Notes: generated from the letters alone by a model not told the origin. A stretch of 64,000 nt of DNA from Flavobacterium caseinilyticum (GCF_004349085.1 NZ_SMFM01000001.1:868001-932000), one strand, 5' to 3'; counted from the first letter of the stretch, positions 1-9,613 are shown. Translations and numbers: made by a program.

Positions 1-326
1 TCAGTTATTGGTCGCGCATACATTTTATAATCCGGACGTAAACGGTACATATAAATCCGGCCATAAGTTTCCAATTCTTCTGAAAATTCTTTGATTAATT
101 CAGGGTGATGTTGCTGTTCAAAATAGCGTAAGGCATTGCGTAAAGCCAATTTTTTTTCTTCTGAAGAAAGGATTTCTTTGCGCTTTGGTGCGTGATTGAT
201 ATCTGTTTCGTACGGTTTTGGTTTTGGTAAAACCGAAGGGATTCCTTGTTGTATTTGTTCTTGAAAATGCGCCTTAACGCCCAAAGAGGTAATCGCGTTA
301 GTAGCTATTTGGGGTGAATTATTCAT
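1..326 (-). CDS. hutU: Urocanate hydratase, N-terminal part (runs off the window)
   Basis: Only the first 108 codons are present; the gene continues beyond base 1. The ATG at 326-324 opens an uninterrupted frame with a conserved N-terminal pattern (HAPKR near residue 50, then MYRLRPDYKMYARPI just before the edge) that I recognise from the roughly 660-residue urocanate hydratases of Flavobacteriia. The family converts urocanate to imidazolone propionate in histidine degradation, in the cytoplasm. The DUF5522 gene lies 17 bp upstream on the same strand and is probably co-transcribed. The NAD-binding and catalytic regions are outside the window, so the call rests on N-terminal similarity recalled from the family. 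Confidence 0.8.
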   Translation of the reverse strand, partial: MNNSPQIATNAITSLGVKAHFQEQIQQGIPSVLPKPKPYETDINHAPKRKEILSSEEKKLALRNALRYFEQQHHPELIKEFSEELETYGRIYMYRLRPDYKMYARPIT

Positions 327-343
327 AGTATTGCAAGCTTTTA

Positions 344-532
344 TTATTCGTAATCTCTTCTTTTCCCTCCTTTAGGGGTTAAGGGGCTTTCATACGGACA
401 ATGACGACATCCACTCTTACAGCAATAACCCCGTTTTAAATGGTGTTTTTCAGTAAAACATTTGTAGCCCTCAGGTGTATAATAGAAATCTTCCCCTTCT
501 ATCAATTTATTTTCATTACTTTCGTCAATCAT
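344..532 (-). CDS. DUF5522 small cysteine-rich protein
   Basis: A 62-residue protein with a compact cluster CCKSGCRHCPY around residues 37-47, typical of DUF5522. The four cysteines and one histidine suggest metal binding, probably zinc or an Fe-S cluster, but no function is established that I know of. There is no signal peptide or membrane segment, so it should be cytoplasmic. It sits 17 bp upstream of hutU on the same strand. The short intergenic distance suggests a shared transcript rather than a shared pathway. Confidence 0.8.
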   Translation of the reverse strand: MIDESNENKLIEGEDFYYTPEGYKCFTEKHHLKRGYCCKSGCRHCPYESPLTPKGGKRRDYE

Positions 533-721
533 ATTTGGGCTTATTCAATTGTAAAATTTATTTGGATTAAATAGCTGATATAGTCAACTCAAACGATTAA
601 GTTTTTCATTAAATAGAACTATTTTATCATTACAAATTTATAAATTTTAAAATCTAAGTTAGAATGATTCCTTTGCTATTTTTGAGTAAAATCAAATTGT
701 CGTGAATACTTTCAAATTTTT

Positions 722-754
722 CAAAAAAAAAGCCACTCAGTTAGAAGTGGCTTT
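722..754 (-). terminator. Intrinsic terminator of the large surface-protein gene
   Basis: Inverted repeat AAAGCCACT (729-737) / AGTGGCTTT (746-754) with an 8-nt loop. On the minus strand it is followed by a run of T (A tract at 723-730 on the plus strand). It lies 20 bp past the stop codon of the minus-strand gene ending at 774. Confidence 0.85.
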
Positions 755-773
755 GACTGTTATGATTTTTTTT

Positions 774-3700
774 TTAATATATTATTTTTTTGGAAACTTC
801 GGCGTTATCTTCTAATGTGATTTTCACAATCAATCCGGCAGTCATTTTGTTTAAATTATTCAAAGTATATTTTAAAGCATTTACCTTTTTATAACTATCT
901 ATTTTTCTTCCTAGTAAATCATATACTGTAATATTTTTTATCAATTGGTTAAAAGATTGAACAGTGACATTTTGATTGACAATCACATTTACCTCATTAA
1001 TTTTTGATAAATTAAAGGTATTTGTTCCTAATGTCTTGTTGGTAAAACGAAGTGCGAAACGATCGTTAAAAGTTCCTGCGGGCAGTTCTACTTCGTACAA
1101 AGTATCTTTTATATTATGATAGCTGTCATCTGTTTTATCATAAATGAAAATAGGCTGGTTTTCATCAAAATTTTCTAAGGCATCTATAACAAAAGATACT
1201 TTTCCTTGTGCATCTGTTTTAACACCAATCGGGTAGGAAGCATTATCATCGAAGTAGCCCTCTCCCTGAATTATTAGTTGGTTATCCCCATTCAATAAAT
1301 ACATGTCATTGGGAAAATTGTCAGCATTTAATGCATCGTAACCATAGTCGATACCGCTTGTAGCTTTATCTTCCATAAAACCTAATAATACCTGGCGATG
1401 GTAACCGTTAGTAAAATTATAACCCAGACGAACTCTTTTATACGTGTCTCTTTTTATCTGGTCATCACTAGTATCTGTCCAATGGTCTAAACCTTTTTGT
1501 CTTTTTGGAATTCGGTACATTGTTTGGGATGCTGCTGAATTATCTTCCTTAAAAAACGCTCTTTGGCTATTATTAAAAGCGACCGAACCTCCTGTAGCAC
1601 TCCCAGTAACAAAAAAGCCTTGGCCAACAGGAATAAATTGGTTAGGGTATTCTTTAGACGTTTGCCCTGATGTGCTAATTAAACCACCTAACGCTAGAGC
1701 CTTAGTTCCTCCAGTATAATTTCTGGTTGCATAACCTCCTTGGTAGCTAGCTAAATTATGAGAAGTATTAGTATCGAAATGTTCCCAAAAATAAATCGCA
1801 CCATCTATATAATTCTTATTAGCGTTTAAAAATGCATTAGCGTCTAAGGCAGAAGAATAGGGGTTTCCTATAAGTGATGTCTGGCCGGCTCCAACCGAAA
1901 TTGTAATTGTTCCATTATTTGGCTTGCCTACAAAAGTATAATTCTGATTTGCAGTAGTAGCTCCGCTTCCTTTTAATGTAAATCCTTTACCTGTTGATAA
2001 CAAACCGTTTTCTCCTAATTGAGTCCAGCTAGCATAAGCATTAGGTTTATTGTCAAATTTAAAAATCCAATAGCCCGCTAAACTAATTGGAGGACCTGGC
2101 TTTCCATTATATCCAGAAGTCCAATTAATTGCAACTGGTGCAGCTGGAATCGTGCCGTCTCGTAAAACGCTTTTCACGGTAAAGGAATTATTATTAGTCG
2201 TATTGTTAATTGCACCCACAGGAGAACTCCAATAATTATAATTGTAGATGCTTTTTTGTCCTTGCTGGTCTCTTTCTATAAAGCCATTACTTGCTACCTC
2301 CAAATCACTTCCTTCGGTTTGTACCAATTGTGATCTTCCTACCAAATCAATTTGTCCGTCTAATCTTAAGTAATGGGAGACCTCAATTTTTGTACCATCA
2401 GTTTGTGATTCTCCACTGGTTGTTGCTATTAATTTTGCAGTTGGTTCAACAATTAGACCTAAAAACTTTTTATTTCCTATTGAGGTTACCTTATGAGAAT
2501 CTTTAACTTTTACTATATTCCAATCAACAGTAAACGATAATCCAGGTGGTGGTACACCAGATGGAGTAGGGTCTTCTATTGAAACACTGTTAGGTAAATC
2601 TTGGAAGGTGCTATTTTTCCAGATTCCTACAGTTTCCCAATTTCCAGTTCCTGCTGATTCGTAAGGTAGGGGAGCTGTTTGTAAATCAACAGTATTAATA
2701 TTTCTCAATGCTGCTGTTAAACCATAACTAGAATTATCTTTTGCATTTGTAAAGGAATAGGTAGACATAGGATAATAAGCATTCAGGTCTGCCCATGGAA
2801 TGAGACGTATGTCATTTAATGTTATCGTATTGGGTACAACAACTCCATTAGTAAAGGTAGCGTTGCTTACTATTTCCTGATTCATCACATAGCGAAATTG
2901 TGCAGCAGTAAGTGCTACTTTCCAGATACGCACTTCATCAATAGATCCTTTAAAAAAAGAGGTTTTAGATATTCCATCTGCTGCACCTATAAGGAAAGAG
3001 TTCGTTGTGGCTGTTGGGGTACCGTCTAAAGGTAAACTTATTCTGTTTACACCATCTATATACATTTTAGCAGTAATACCATCAAAAGTTACTCCTATAT
3101 GATGCCAGATTCCTAAGGGAATTACTGCGTATGAAGTGATGATTTTTTTCACTCCACCAACAAACCAGCTCATCTCTGCTTTTCCAGCGCTATTTATGCT
3201 TAAATCATATCCCTGAGTAAAGGCACTGTTTCTTTTTGAAAGTATGGTTTGGTTCGTGCGAGTGCTGTTTATCCATGCCGAAACTGTAAATGAATTATTA
3301 AGATTCAATACATTTCCGGAATCCAGATAATCATTAATACCATCAAATTGTATGCATCTTTCAAAAGTTCTCTCTGGTGCAAAACCAAAAGTGATGTATT
3401 TTGTGCCATCAAAGTTATAGTTAGTTTCAAGATTTGACCCATTTACCGTCATGATACGAGTTTCGGCAGTAGAGTCAAAAGTAGGAGAGTTTGATATGAA
3501 CATCATGTAATCTCCTGGAGTTACTGCGGGTGTATTGGTAGAAGCAAGCATACTTGTAGGAATTGAGATTTTACAAGTAGAAATGTCACCGCCTGTTTCA
3601 ACGACTTTCCATTTTCTGATAATTGTTTTATAACTTACATCTGTCACTAGTGCCGCTGGTGAAGTAATTCCAGAACTAATATTGACAACAACGGATTGAG

Positions 3701-5597
3701 CTGTCAATGCCCCTTGGTTATTTCCCCAAACTAAGAAAGTTTTATCGGTATTAAAGTTGTTGGTATTTGCCGTATTTGTTGCGGCAATCGTTCCTAAACC
3801 AATGGTTATATCATCAGTTGTATTGATACTTTTTGATTGTCTTTGCGTTAATTTTGTGATATCATCTCTACCAATCCCAGTAATGTCATAATTATATCCA
3901 GTTGCTGTAGCGTCCCAAATAGCTGTTCCTGAAGAGTTCGTGTAGTTCATGGAAGTGCCATTGACTCCCAAAGTAATCCCATATTTTATTGCTAAATAGC
4001 TGCGTATATTACTTCGTTCCGCATTGGTCGCCCTAGAATCGTATGTAATTACTTCAGCAACTCTTGCATCTAAATTTCCAGTGTATGCTTTACTACGTCC
4101 AATCCAGTACTGGCTATTGGTTACATTTGAAAATGTTCCAGAGGATAAAGGAGTAAGATCACTTCCATTATAATAAAGTTCTTGAGCAGTTGCGGCACTG
4201 TTGTTTCTTGCGCTGATGATAGCTGCGACATTGTGAGAGTTGGCCGTAACTACTGAATATCCTGAAGAAGTTCCCGTTGCATATGTTATTGCCTCATTTG
4301 TCCATCGAGGAGTATAATTTCCGAAACCGATACCCGTATCGTCATAATCGTTTAACCCTGAATTATCGCCACAAAACAAATCCATTTTTCTTGTTGCCGA
4401 AGATACGGGGCTATTAGGTATTGTAACAACGAACATCTCTTGGCTATAGAAACCTTTAGCTCCTTTTAAGTATTTCCTTCCGTCTTCCGGATTATTGAAT
4501 ACCGCTGTGAGATTAGTGGTTGTATTTGTAAAATCAACAACGGAATTAAAATTAATATTAGAGTTCACATTGTTACGATATATCGGAGCACTCAATGTTA
4601 AAGGATTAATTGCGTTATCACCCAATGCTTGCGTTTTCCAGGTTCCAACGGCTGTGTTATCAGCAACAGAAGTTGTGCCGTCTAATAAATCCGATCGCAA
4701 CCAAAGTTGTAAATTACTGGTAACTCCACCTGGACCATAGGGTAAAATTAACGTAATAATAATAGCTCCGTTTTGACCTCCACCAGCTCGGGTAACAAAA
4801 CCAGCACCATTTAGATCCCCGCTTCCACCACCACCACCACCAAAGCCAGAAGTTGATCCGGGTTGACCTGCATTTCTGCTATTTCCCCCATCGCCACCTG
4901 CTCCACCGTTGAAGTTAGTTGCTGCGCCTGCGGCACCTCCAGTAGATGTGTTTAGAGCACTATTACCATTCGCCCCATTCGCCGTACTTCCTGCGCCGCC
5001 GCCGCCGCCACCGCCTGCACCTGCACCTGGACCACTCGAATCTCCATTACTTGTTCCGCCATTTCCTCCGCTAAATCTTACATCACCTAAACATAATATT
5101 CTGTCGCCACCTACTCCACCAACTGAAATTAGTCCTACAGTTCCACCTTTTGAGCCTCCAACTGCTTTGATAGTTTGACCACCAAAAACGCCTGTTGTAG
5201 TTGCGCCATCATTGTTGTAAGTACTTGCTCCGCCCACCGTAAAATTGTACACTGTTCCAGGAGTCACAGTAACAGTATTTAGTTTAGCATAGGCACCACC
5301 ACCACCACCACCGCCTGTGTATCCTTTTGCTGCTGCTCCAATGGTTCCACCGCCTCCGGCTCCCCATGCCTCTACTGTAATTGAAGTAACTCCTGCTGGG
5401 CACGTCCATGTGCCACTTGAGGTGTAGGCTACCTTAGTTTGCGCAGTCATGCTGTTTGATATTAAAAATATTAGTAGCAAACTGAAAAAGGAAATTATAG
5501 AGTGGAAATTATTTTGCTTTTTTAAAGAAGAATTAGCATCATTATTTGCTGCAAGTTTTAGATAATCAGTATTTCCGAATAAGTATTTTTGTTTCAA
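774..5597 (-). CDS. Very large secreted surface protein: glycine-rich, LamG and T9SS C-terminal domains
   Basis: 1607 residues. A signal peptide core lies around residues 33-50, after a polar N-terminal tail. A glycine-rich domain (about 60-280) with long Gly runs follows, then a region starting LQLWLRSDLLDG (about 295-740) resembling a domain common in Bacteroidota surface proteins (DUF8202-like). A LamG/concanavalin-like domain (about 746-910) carries the IQFDGINDYLD start and SVSAWI-type strands (here TVSAWINSTR). The block from about 1115 to 1515 is homologous to the protein at 6790-8628. A C-terminal sorting-type domain (about 1525-1607, YDLLGRKID, ending VSKKIIY) indicates export by the type IX system. 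The start codon is TTG at 5597-5595; the frame is closed by an in-frame TGA ten codons upstream and the next Met is inside the signal peptide. Likely a cell-surface adhesin or matrix protein; the ligand is unknown. Confidence 0.85.
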   Translation of the reverse strand: MKQKYLFGNTDYLKLAANNDANSSLKKQNNFHSIISFFSLLLIFLISNSMTAQTKVAYTSSGTWTCPAGVTSITVEAWGAGGGGTIGAAAKGYTGGGGGGGAYAKLNTVTVTPGTVYNFTVGGASTYNNDGATTTGVFGGQTIKAVGGSKGGTVGLISVGGVGGDRILCLGDVRFSGGNGGTSNGDSSGPGAGAGGGGGGGAGSTANGANGNSALNTSTGGAAGAATNFNGGAGGDGGNSRNAGQPGSTSGFGGGGGGSGDLNGAGFVTRAGGGQNGAIIITLILPYGPGGVTSNLQLWLRSDLLDGTTSVADNTAVGTWKTQALGDNAINPLTLSAPIYRNNVNSNINFNSVVDFTNTTTNLTAVFNNPEDGRKYLKGAKGFYSQEMFVVTIPNSPVSSATRKMDLFCGDNSGLNDYDDTGIGFGNYTPRWTNEAITYATGTSSGYSVVTANSHNVAAIISARNNSAATAQELYYNGSDLTPLSSGTFSNVTNSQYWIGRSKAYTGNLDARVAEVITYDSRATNAERSNIRSYLAIKYGITLGVNGTSMNYTNSSGTAIWDATATGYNYDITGIGRDDITKLTQRQSKSINTTDDITIGLGTIAATNTANTNNFNTDKTFLVWGNNQGALTAQSVVVNISSGITSPAALVTDVSYKTIIRKWKVVETGGDISTCKISIPTSMLASTNTPAVTPGDYMMFISNSPTFDSTAETRIMTVNGSNLETNYNFDGTKYITFGFAPERTFERCIQFDGINDYLDSGNVLNLNNSFTVSAWINSTRTNQTILSKRNSAFTQGYDLSINSAGKAEMSWFVGGVKKIITSYAVIPLGIWHHIGVTFDGITAKMYIDGVNRISLPLDGTPTATTNSFLIGAADGISKTSFFKGSIDEVRIWKVALTAAQFRYVMNQEIVSNATFTNGVVVPNTITLNDIRLIPWADLNAYYPMSTYSFTNAKDNSSYGLTAALRNINTVDLQTAPLPYESAGTGNWETVGIWKNSTFQDLPNSVSIEDPTPSGVPPPGLSFTVDWNIVKVKDSHKVTSIGNKKFLGLIVEPTAKLIATTSGESQTDGTKIEVSHYLRLDGQIDLVGRSQLVQTEGSDLEVASNGFIERDQQGQKSIYNYNYWSSPVGAINNTTNNNSFTVKSVLRDGTIPAAPVAINWTSGYNGKPGPPISLAGYWIFKFDNKPNAYASWTQLGENGLLSTGKGFTLKGSGATTANQNYTFVGKPNNGTITISVGAGQTSLIGNPYSSALDANAFLNANKNYIDGAIYFWEHFDTNTSHNLASYQGGYATRNYTGGTKALALGGLISTSGQTSKEYPNQFIPVGQGFFVTGSATGGSVAFNNSQRAFFKEDNSAASQTMYRIPKRQKGLDHWTDTSDDQIKRDTYKRVRLGYNFTNGYHRQVLLGFMEDKATSGIDYGYDALNADNFPNDMYLLNGDNQLIIQGEGYFDDNASYPIGVKTDAQGKVSFVIDALENFDENQPIFIYDKTDDSYHNIKDTLYEVELPAGTFNDRFALRFTNKTLGTNTFNLSKINEVNVIVNQNVTVQSFNQLIKNITVYDLLGRKIDSYKKVNALKYTLNNLNKMTAGLIVKITLEDNAEVSKKIIY

Positions 5598-5986
5598 GGT
5601 AGGTTTAGGTTTAATATTGGTTGGTCATAATCGCGAGAAATTTACCCTGTTGTCGTTTATGTGACAAAAAAATCCGACGAAAAGCAGAAAAAGTCGTTGT
5701 AAGGCATTTTTCATCGATAAAAGAATGCATTTCGTTGTGGAATTATTTTTGTATTCAAATATTTGTAAGATCAGAAGTTTTTAAAAAAATGTTAAACAGT
5801 AACAGAAACAGCAGATTATGCATTCAAATAGTAAAAAAAATAAATTTTTAATTTGCGTTTTTTTACTGTTATCGGTTCCTGCGAGAGTAAAAAAAAGAGC
5901 TGTTTTGCTTTGGCTATACTTAGAATACCAAATGTTTTTGTACTTTGCTTACTTATTATTAGAATTTTTATAAAACTCTTTACCCA
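5598..5986. other. Intergenic region without a convincing gene
   Basis: 389 bp between divergent genes. It must hold the promoters of the large minus-strand gene and of the small plus-strand gene, but I found no clear TTG/TAnnTTTG pair on either strand. A 76-codon frame at 5621-5851 lacks recognisable features and looks like noise. A T7-A8 inverted repeat flanks 5859-5895 and has a weak stem. Confidence 0.5.
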
Positions 5987-6328
5987 ATGTTGCTGATTGT
6001 TGCTAAATATTTAATTCCAAAAGGATTTCGTGGGTTAACGCTATTTCCTTTTGTATTTGTAAAATTCCCAGAAGATAAAGAAAATAGAGTTTTTGTCAAT
6101 CACGAGAAAATTCATCTTCGCCAGCAGACAGAATTATTAATACTTCCTTTTTTTATTTGGTATCTGTTAGAATATCTTGTTCGCTTGTTTCAGTATAAAA
6201 ATGCAAATTTGGCTTACAGAAATATTAGTTTCGAGCGGGAAGCGTATTGGAATGAATCAAATTTAGATTATTTGAAAAATCGATCTTTTTTACAATTTTG
6301 GAATCACTTGTATTTAAAAAAGGAGTAG
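5987..6328 (+). CDS. Small membrane-associated protein with HEXXH motif, putative minimal metallopeptidase
   Basis: 113 residues. The sequence HEKIHLRQQTE (around residues 39-49) is a true HEXXH motif. It is followed by a hydrophobic segment (about residues 51-67) and then FEREAYWNE (around 84-92), where a glutamate could be the third zinc ligand, as in gluzincin peptidases. Similar short proteins are widespread in Flavobacteriia as hypothetical proteins. Peptidase activity is an inference from the motif alone. No partner gene is apparent: it stands alone between two divergent surface-protein genes. The ATG at 5987 follows a short A/T-rich region. Confidence 0.65.
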   Translation: MLLIVAKYLIPKGFRGLTLFPFVFVKFPEDKENRVFVNHEKIHLRQQTELLILPFFIWYLLEYLVRLFQYKNANLAYRNISFEREAYWNESNLDYLKNRSFLQFWNHLYLKKE

Positions 6329-6789
6329 CTTCTATTTTAGATTACTTTATGGATTAATCAGCAGGTTCGGGAGCGGTGACTTATTTTATCGATTGGTGGA
6401 ACGTTTACGTTTCATAGATCAAAAGAAATACTGTAAAAGATTTAAATCCAATCATTCAAAGATTTTTCTTGAAAATTTCAGTTCAAAATTCCATTTCTTT
6501 TTCTTTTTTTTTAATTGTAGGAAAGTATATATTTAAAATACAAAATAATGTATTTAAACGATGATTTGTACTTTTTATCGATATAATAAGGACTAGTCGT
6601 ATTGTTTTTTTGTAGTTTTAAACAATAGTGTCATCAAAATCATTTTTTCTTTTATAAAAATGCCACTTTGCCATGTGCTGGACAAGTTTTTTATAGCTAA
6701 TGAAAATTTCATTTTAAAACAAAAAATGTTGTTGAATGCTTAAGGATAAGGAAAGGAAGTATCAAAAAAATTAAATTACTACAACGCTT
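6329..6789. other. Long A/T-rich upstream region, no gene seen
   Basis: 461 bp between the HEXXH gene and the next T9SS gene. No open frame of interest on either strand. It presumably carries a long 5' leader or promoter for the gene at 6790. I see no clear TAnnTTTG box and no strong hairpin. A purine-rich stretch (6743-6760) lies about 30 nt before the start codon. Confidence 0.5.
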
Positions 6790-8628
6790 ATGAAATCAAA
6801 ACAACTTAAAAGACCGCTTTTGATTATTGTTGGATTTTTGTTTCAAATCAGCATTCATGCCCAGATATTTGTTAGTCCTGATAGTTATTTATTTGCAAAT
6901 AACGAAGTTGTTTTTATTAAACAGCAATTGGAACTTAAAGCAGTCACGAGCAATTTTTACTTAAGGAAGGATGCGCAGTTGATCCAGGGCTCCACGACTT
7001 TGGGAACAAATAAAGGGCTCGGTAACTTATCTGTTTTTCAAGAAGGAACCACAAATAATTTCCAATTTAATTACTGGTGTTCTCCTGTTGGAGGTTCTAC
7101 TGATACCGAAGGGAATTCGAAGTTCGGGATTCAGCAACTTAAGGATATTGACGGATTAATCACTTTTAAGGAGCCAACTATATTACCAATGAATAACTAT
7201 AACGGTACTGCAAGTCCATTAGCAATAGCGCCTCATTGGATCAATAAATTATCGGCGTCGTCTAGTTACTATGATTGGGTTCAAGTTGGTTCGAGCGCAA
7301 ATCTGAATCCCGGTGAAGGATTTACGATGAAAGGGACTTCGGGAACCAATTATTTTACCTTAGACGGTGTGCAAAATAACCCTGGAAATAAACAGCGCTA
7401 CGATTTTAGAGGTAAACCAAATGATGGGACTATTTCTATACCGGTGGCAATCGGGAAATTTACTTTAACAGGGAATCCCTATCCATCAGCAATTGATTTA
7501 TCTGCTTTTTTGCTTAATGAGGTAAATTGCACAGGAATTGCTTATTTCTGGGAACATGATAAAACAGTAAATACGCACTACATTGCCCAATATAAAGGAG
7601 GATACGGTGCTTTCTCACCGGGCTCAATGGGAAGCAATGGGATCTATGTTCCGGCGACTTATTATACCTATGATAATTCAGGAAATACAGGAGCGGATTC
7701 AGGGACAAAAGGAGCAATTTATCAAAGACGTTTTTGTCCTATTGGGCAGGGTTTCATGATTGATGGTGTAACTAACGGCACCGTTACAATGAAAAATAAT
7801 TATAGAGTATTTGTTAAGGAAAACGCGGCAAATGCTTCTCAATTTGAAAAAATTGTAGTGTTCGATAAAAACAAGAGTAAATCCGGATATCTTTCATCGA
7901 TACAATCCGTATCCGGTTTTGATTACAGGACTGTAAGCACCGAGCCAACGCCGCAGATAAGGTTTAACACGCTGATGAACAACGAAGGAATCCGTCAAAT
8001 TGTTTTGGCATTTATTCCAGAAGCGACTGATGGAGTTGATCGTGCATTGGATGCAATGTCGCCAAGCGCCGATTCTCCTGCGGATGTTTATTTTGTTATA
8101 GAGAACGGTGAGTACGTAATCAACGCTACGAATTTTGATATTGATAAAAAGATTCAAATTGGTTTTAAAAACAAGTTACAGGCTAATTATAAGATTACGG
8201 TAAATGAAATCGTGAACTGCGCCGCTGTCAATCAAGTTTACTTACATGATAAAAAGACGGATTTATTTCATGATATTAAAAACAATTTCTACGATTTGAC
8301 GCTGCCGGCCGGCGTGAATAATACACAATTTGAAATCACTTTTAAAACTAATACAACTTTAGATGTTGAAGATATCAAAAGCCAAAGTTTTATTGTTTAT
8401 CAAAATAACACCACTAAAAGCCTAACAATTGATAACCCTTTGCTAATGGATATTTCTACTTGCGGCTTGTACGATGTGGCGGGGAAGTTGATTTTTAATA
8501 AAAAAGATTTGGGTGTGAACCCGTCTTATACTTTTTCAACTTCGGGGCTTAGTAGCGGTATTTACATCGTAAAAGTCATCACGACAGATAAGATTGAGAT
8601 GGGGCAAAAAATCATCATTAAAAATTGA
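6790..8628 (+). CDS. T9SS-exported surface protein, paralogue of the large upstream protein
   Basis: 612 residues. The N-terminus has a signal peptide ending near HAQ (about residue 25). Residues about 95-525 align by eye with the last 500 residues of the protein encoded at 774-5597. Shared landmarks are YWCSPVGG versus YWSSPVGA, GEGFTMKG versus GKGFTLKG, FRGKPNDGTISI versus FVGKPNNGTITI, LTGNPYPSAID versus LIGNPYSSALD, and YFWEH in both. The C-terminus (about 535-612; YDVAGKLIF, GIYIVKV, GQKIIIKN) is a type A sorting domain of the type IX secretion system. It is probably anchored on or released from the cell surface. The block name and ligand are unknown to me. It is divergent from its paralogue, with one small gene between. 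Confidence 0.85.
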   Translation: MKSKQLKRPLLIIVGFLFQISIHAQIFVSPDSYLFANNEVVFIKQQLELKAVTSNFYLRKDAQLIQGSTTLGTNKGLGNLSVFQEGTTNNFQFNYWCSPVGGSTDTEGNSKFGIQQLKDIDGLITFKEPTILPMNNYNGTASPLAIAPHWINKLSASSSYYDWVQVGSSANLNPGEGFTMKGTSGTNYFTLDGVQNNPGNKQRYDFRGKPNDGTISIPVAIGKFTLTGNPYPSAIDLSAFLLNEVNCTGIAYFWEHDKTVNTHYIAQYKGGYGAFSPGSMGSNGIYVPATYYTYDNSGNTGADSGTKGAIYQRRFCPIGQGFMIDGVTNGTVTMKNNYRVFVKENAANASQFEKIVVFDKNKSKSGYLSSIQSVSGFDYRTVSTEPTPQIRFNTLMNNEGIRQIVLAFIPEATDGVDRALDAMSPSADSPADVYFVIENGEYVINATNFDIDKKIQIGFKNKLQANYKITVNEIVNCAAVNQVYLHDKKTDLFHDIKNNFYDLTLPAGVNNTQFEITFKTNTTLDVEDIKSQSFIVYQNNTTKSLTIDNPLLMDISTCGLYDVAGKLIFNKKDLGVNPSYTFSTSGLSSGIYIVKVITTDKIEMGQKIIIKN

Positions 8629-8666
8629 TATGGTATGCCGATGAAAACTAAAGCAATCCATTGGGT

Positions 8667-8699
8667 TTGTATTTTTAGTAGTAAAAAATTTTATCTTTG
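8667..8699 (+). promoter_or_regulatory. Bacteroidota-type promoter overlapping the next start codon
   Basis: TTG at 8667-8669 and TATCTTTG at 8692-8699 with a 22-nt spacer (consensus is about 19). The last G of the -7 box is the G of the GTG codon at 8699, so transcription would begin a few bases inside the annotated frame. Confidence 0.55.
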
Positions 8700-9613
8700 T
8701 GCCAAATTTACTCATTTTGAATCAACCGATAAAAACACAATTTCCGAATTCAATTGAAATTCATATTAAAAGGGAAGATTTGATTCATCCCTTTGTTTCC
8801 GGGAATAAGTTCAGAAAGCTGAAGTACAATTTGCTGCAGGCCAAAATAGAAAATCACCAAACACTACTTACTTTTGGCGGTGCTTTTTCCAATCATATTG
8901 CCGCTGTAGCTTTTGCTGGGAAGGAGAAAGGTTTCAAAACTATCGGTATGATTCGAGGAGACGAATTAGAAGATAAAGTATCGGAAAATCCAACATTGTC
9001 ATTCGCTCAAAAATGTGGCATGCAGCTTGAATTTATTTCAAGAGTGGACTACCGTTTGAAAAGTGAGGTTTCTTTTTTAGAAAATTTAAAACAAAAGTTT
9101 GGTCATTTTTATCTGATTCCAGAAGGAGGTACCAATGAATTGGCAATCAAAGGCTGTCAGGAAATTTTAACTAAAGATGATGCTGAATTTGATTATATTT
9201 GTTGTTCAATAGGTACTGGAGGTACTATTTCGGGAATTATAAACAGTGTTTTGCCTCATCAAAAAGTTTTAGGATTTCCCGCTCTAAAAGGTGATTTTTT
9301 AAAAAAGGAAATCCGTATTTTTGTCCAAAATGAGAATTGGGAGCTAGTTACGGACTATCATTTTGGCGGATATGGGAAAGTAAATGCGGCATTAATAGAG
9401 TTCATCAATCAATTTAATCTGGAAAATCAAATTCCTTTGGATCCAATATATACTGGAAAGATGGTTTTTGGCGTTATAGACTTGATAAAGAAGAATTATT
9501 TCCCTGCACACTCAAAAATTTTACTAATTCATACAGGTGGAATCCAAGGAATTCAGGGGATGAATATGAAATTAAGAAACAAACAATTACCAACAATCGA
9601 TATCAATGGTTAA
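8699..9613 (+). CDS. PLP-dependent ACC deaminase / D-cysteine desulfhydrase family enzyme
   Basis: About 304 residues of a fold II PLP enzyme. The pattern KREDLIHPFVSGNKFRKLK (residues 24-42) holds the probable Schiff-base lysine K37. It is followed by FGGAFSNH (binding the substrate carboxylate) and SIGTGGTISG (the phosphate-binding glycine loop). The family either opens 1-aminocyclopropane-1-carboxylate or removes H2S from D-cysteine; sequence reading alone does not decide which, though desulfhydrase is the more usual role in bacteria of this group. GTG 8699 is the longest start, but a -7 promoter box ends exactly there, so the real start may be the TTG at 8717 (giving MNQPIKTQF). The stop overlaps the next gene by 8 bp, so the two are probably translated from one mRNA. 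Confidence 0.85.
   Translation: MPNLLILNQPIKTQFPNSIEIHIKREDLIHPFVSGNKFRKLKYNLLQAKIENHQTLLTFGGAFSNHIAAVAFAGKEKGFKTIGMIRGDELEDKVSENPTLSFAQKCGMQLEFISRVDYRLKSEVSFLENLKQKFGHFYLIPEGGTNELAIKGCQEILTKDDAEFDYICCSIGTGGTISGIINSVLPHQKVLGFPALKGDFLKKEIRIFVQNENWELVTDYHFGGYGKVNAALIEFINQFNLENQIPLDPIYTGKMVFGVIDLIKKNYFPAHSKILLIHTGGIQGIQGMNMKLRNKQLPTIDING

Noticed and set aside
4909..5178. Pro/Pro-rich frame opposite the Gly-rich domain
   Set aside because: It is the antisense reading of glycine codons in the large surface-protein gene, not a real gene.
5621..5851. 76-codon plus-strand frame in the intergenic region
   Set aside because: No signal peptide or domain, low-complexity A/T-rich coding, lies in the promoter region of a long gene; more likely chance.
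5858..5895. T7/A8 inverted repeat as a terminator
   Set aside because: Stem is only A/T tract plus three pairs with a long loop; no gene ends nearby on the correct strand.
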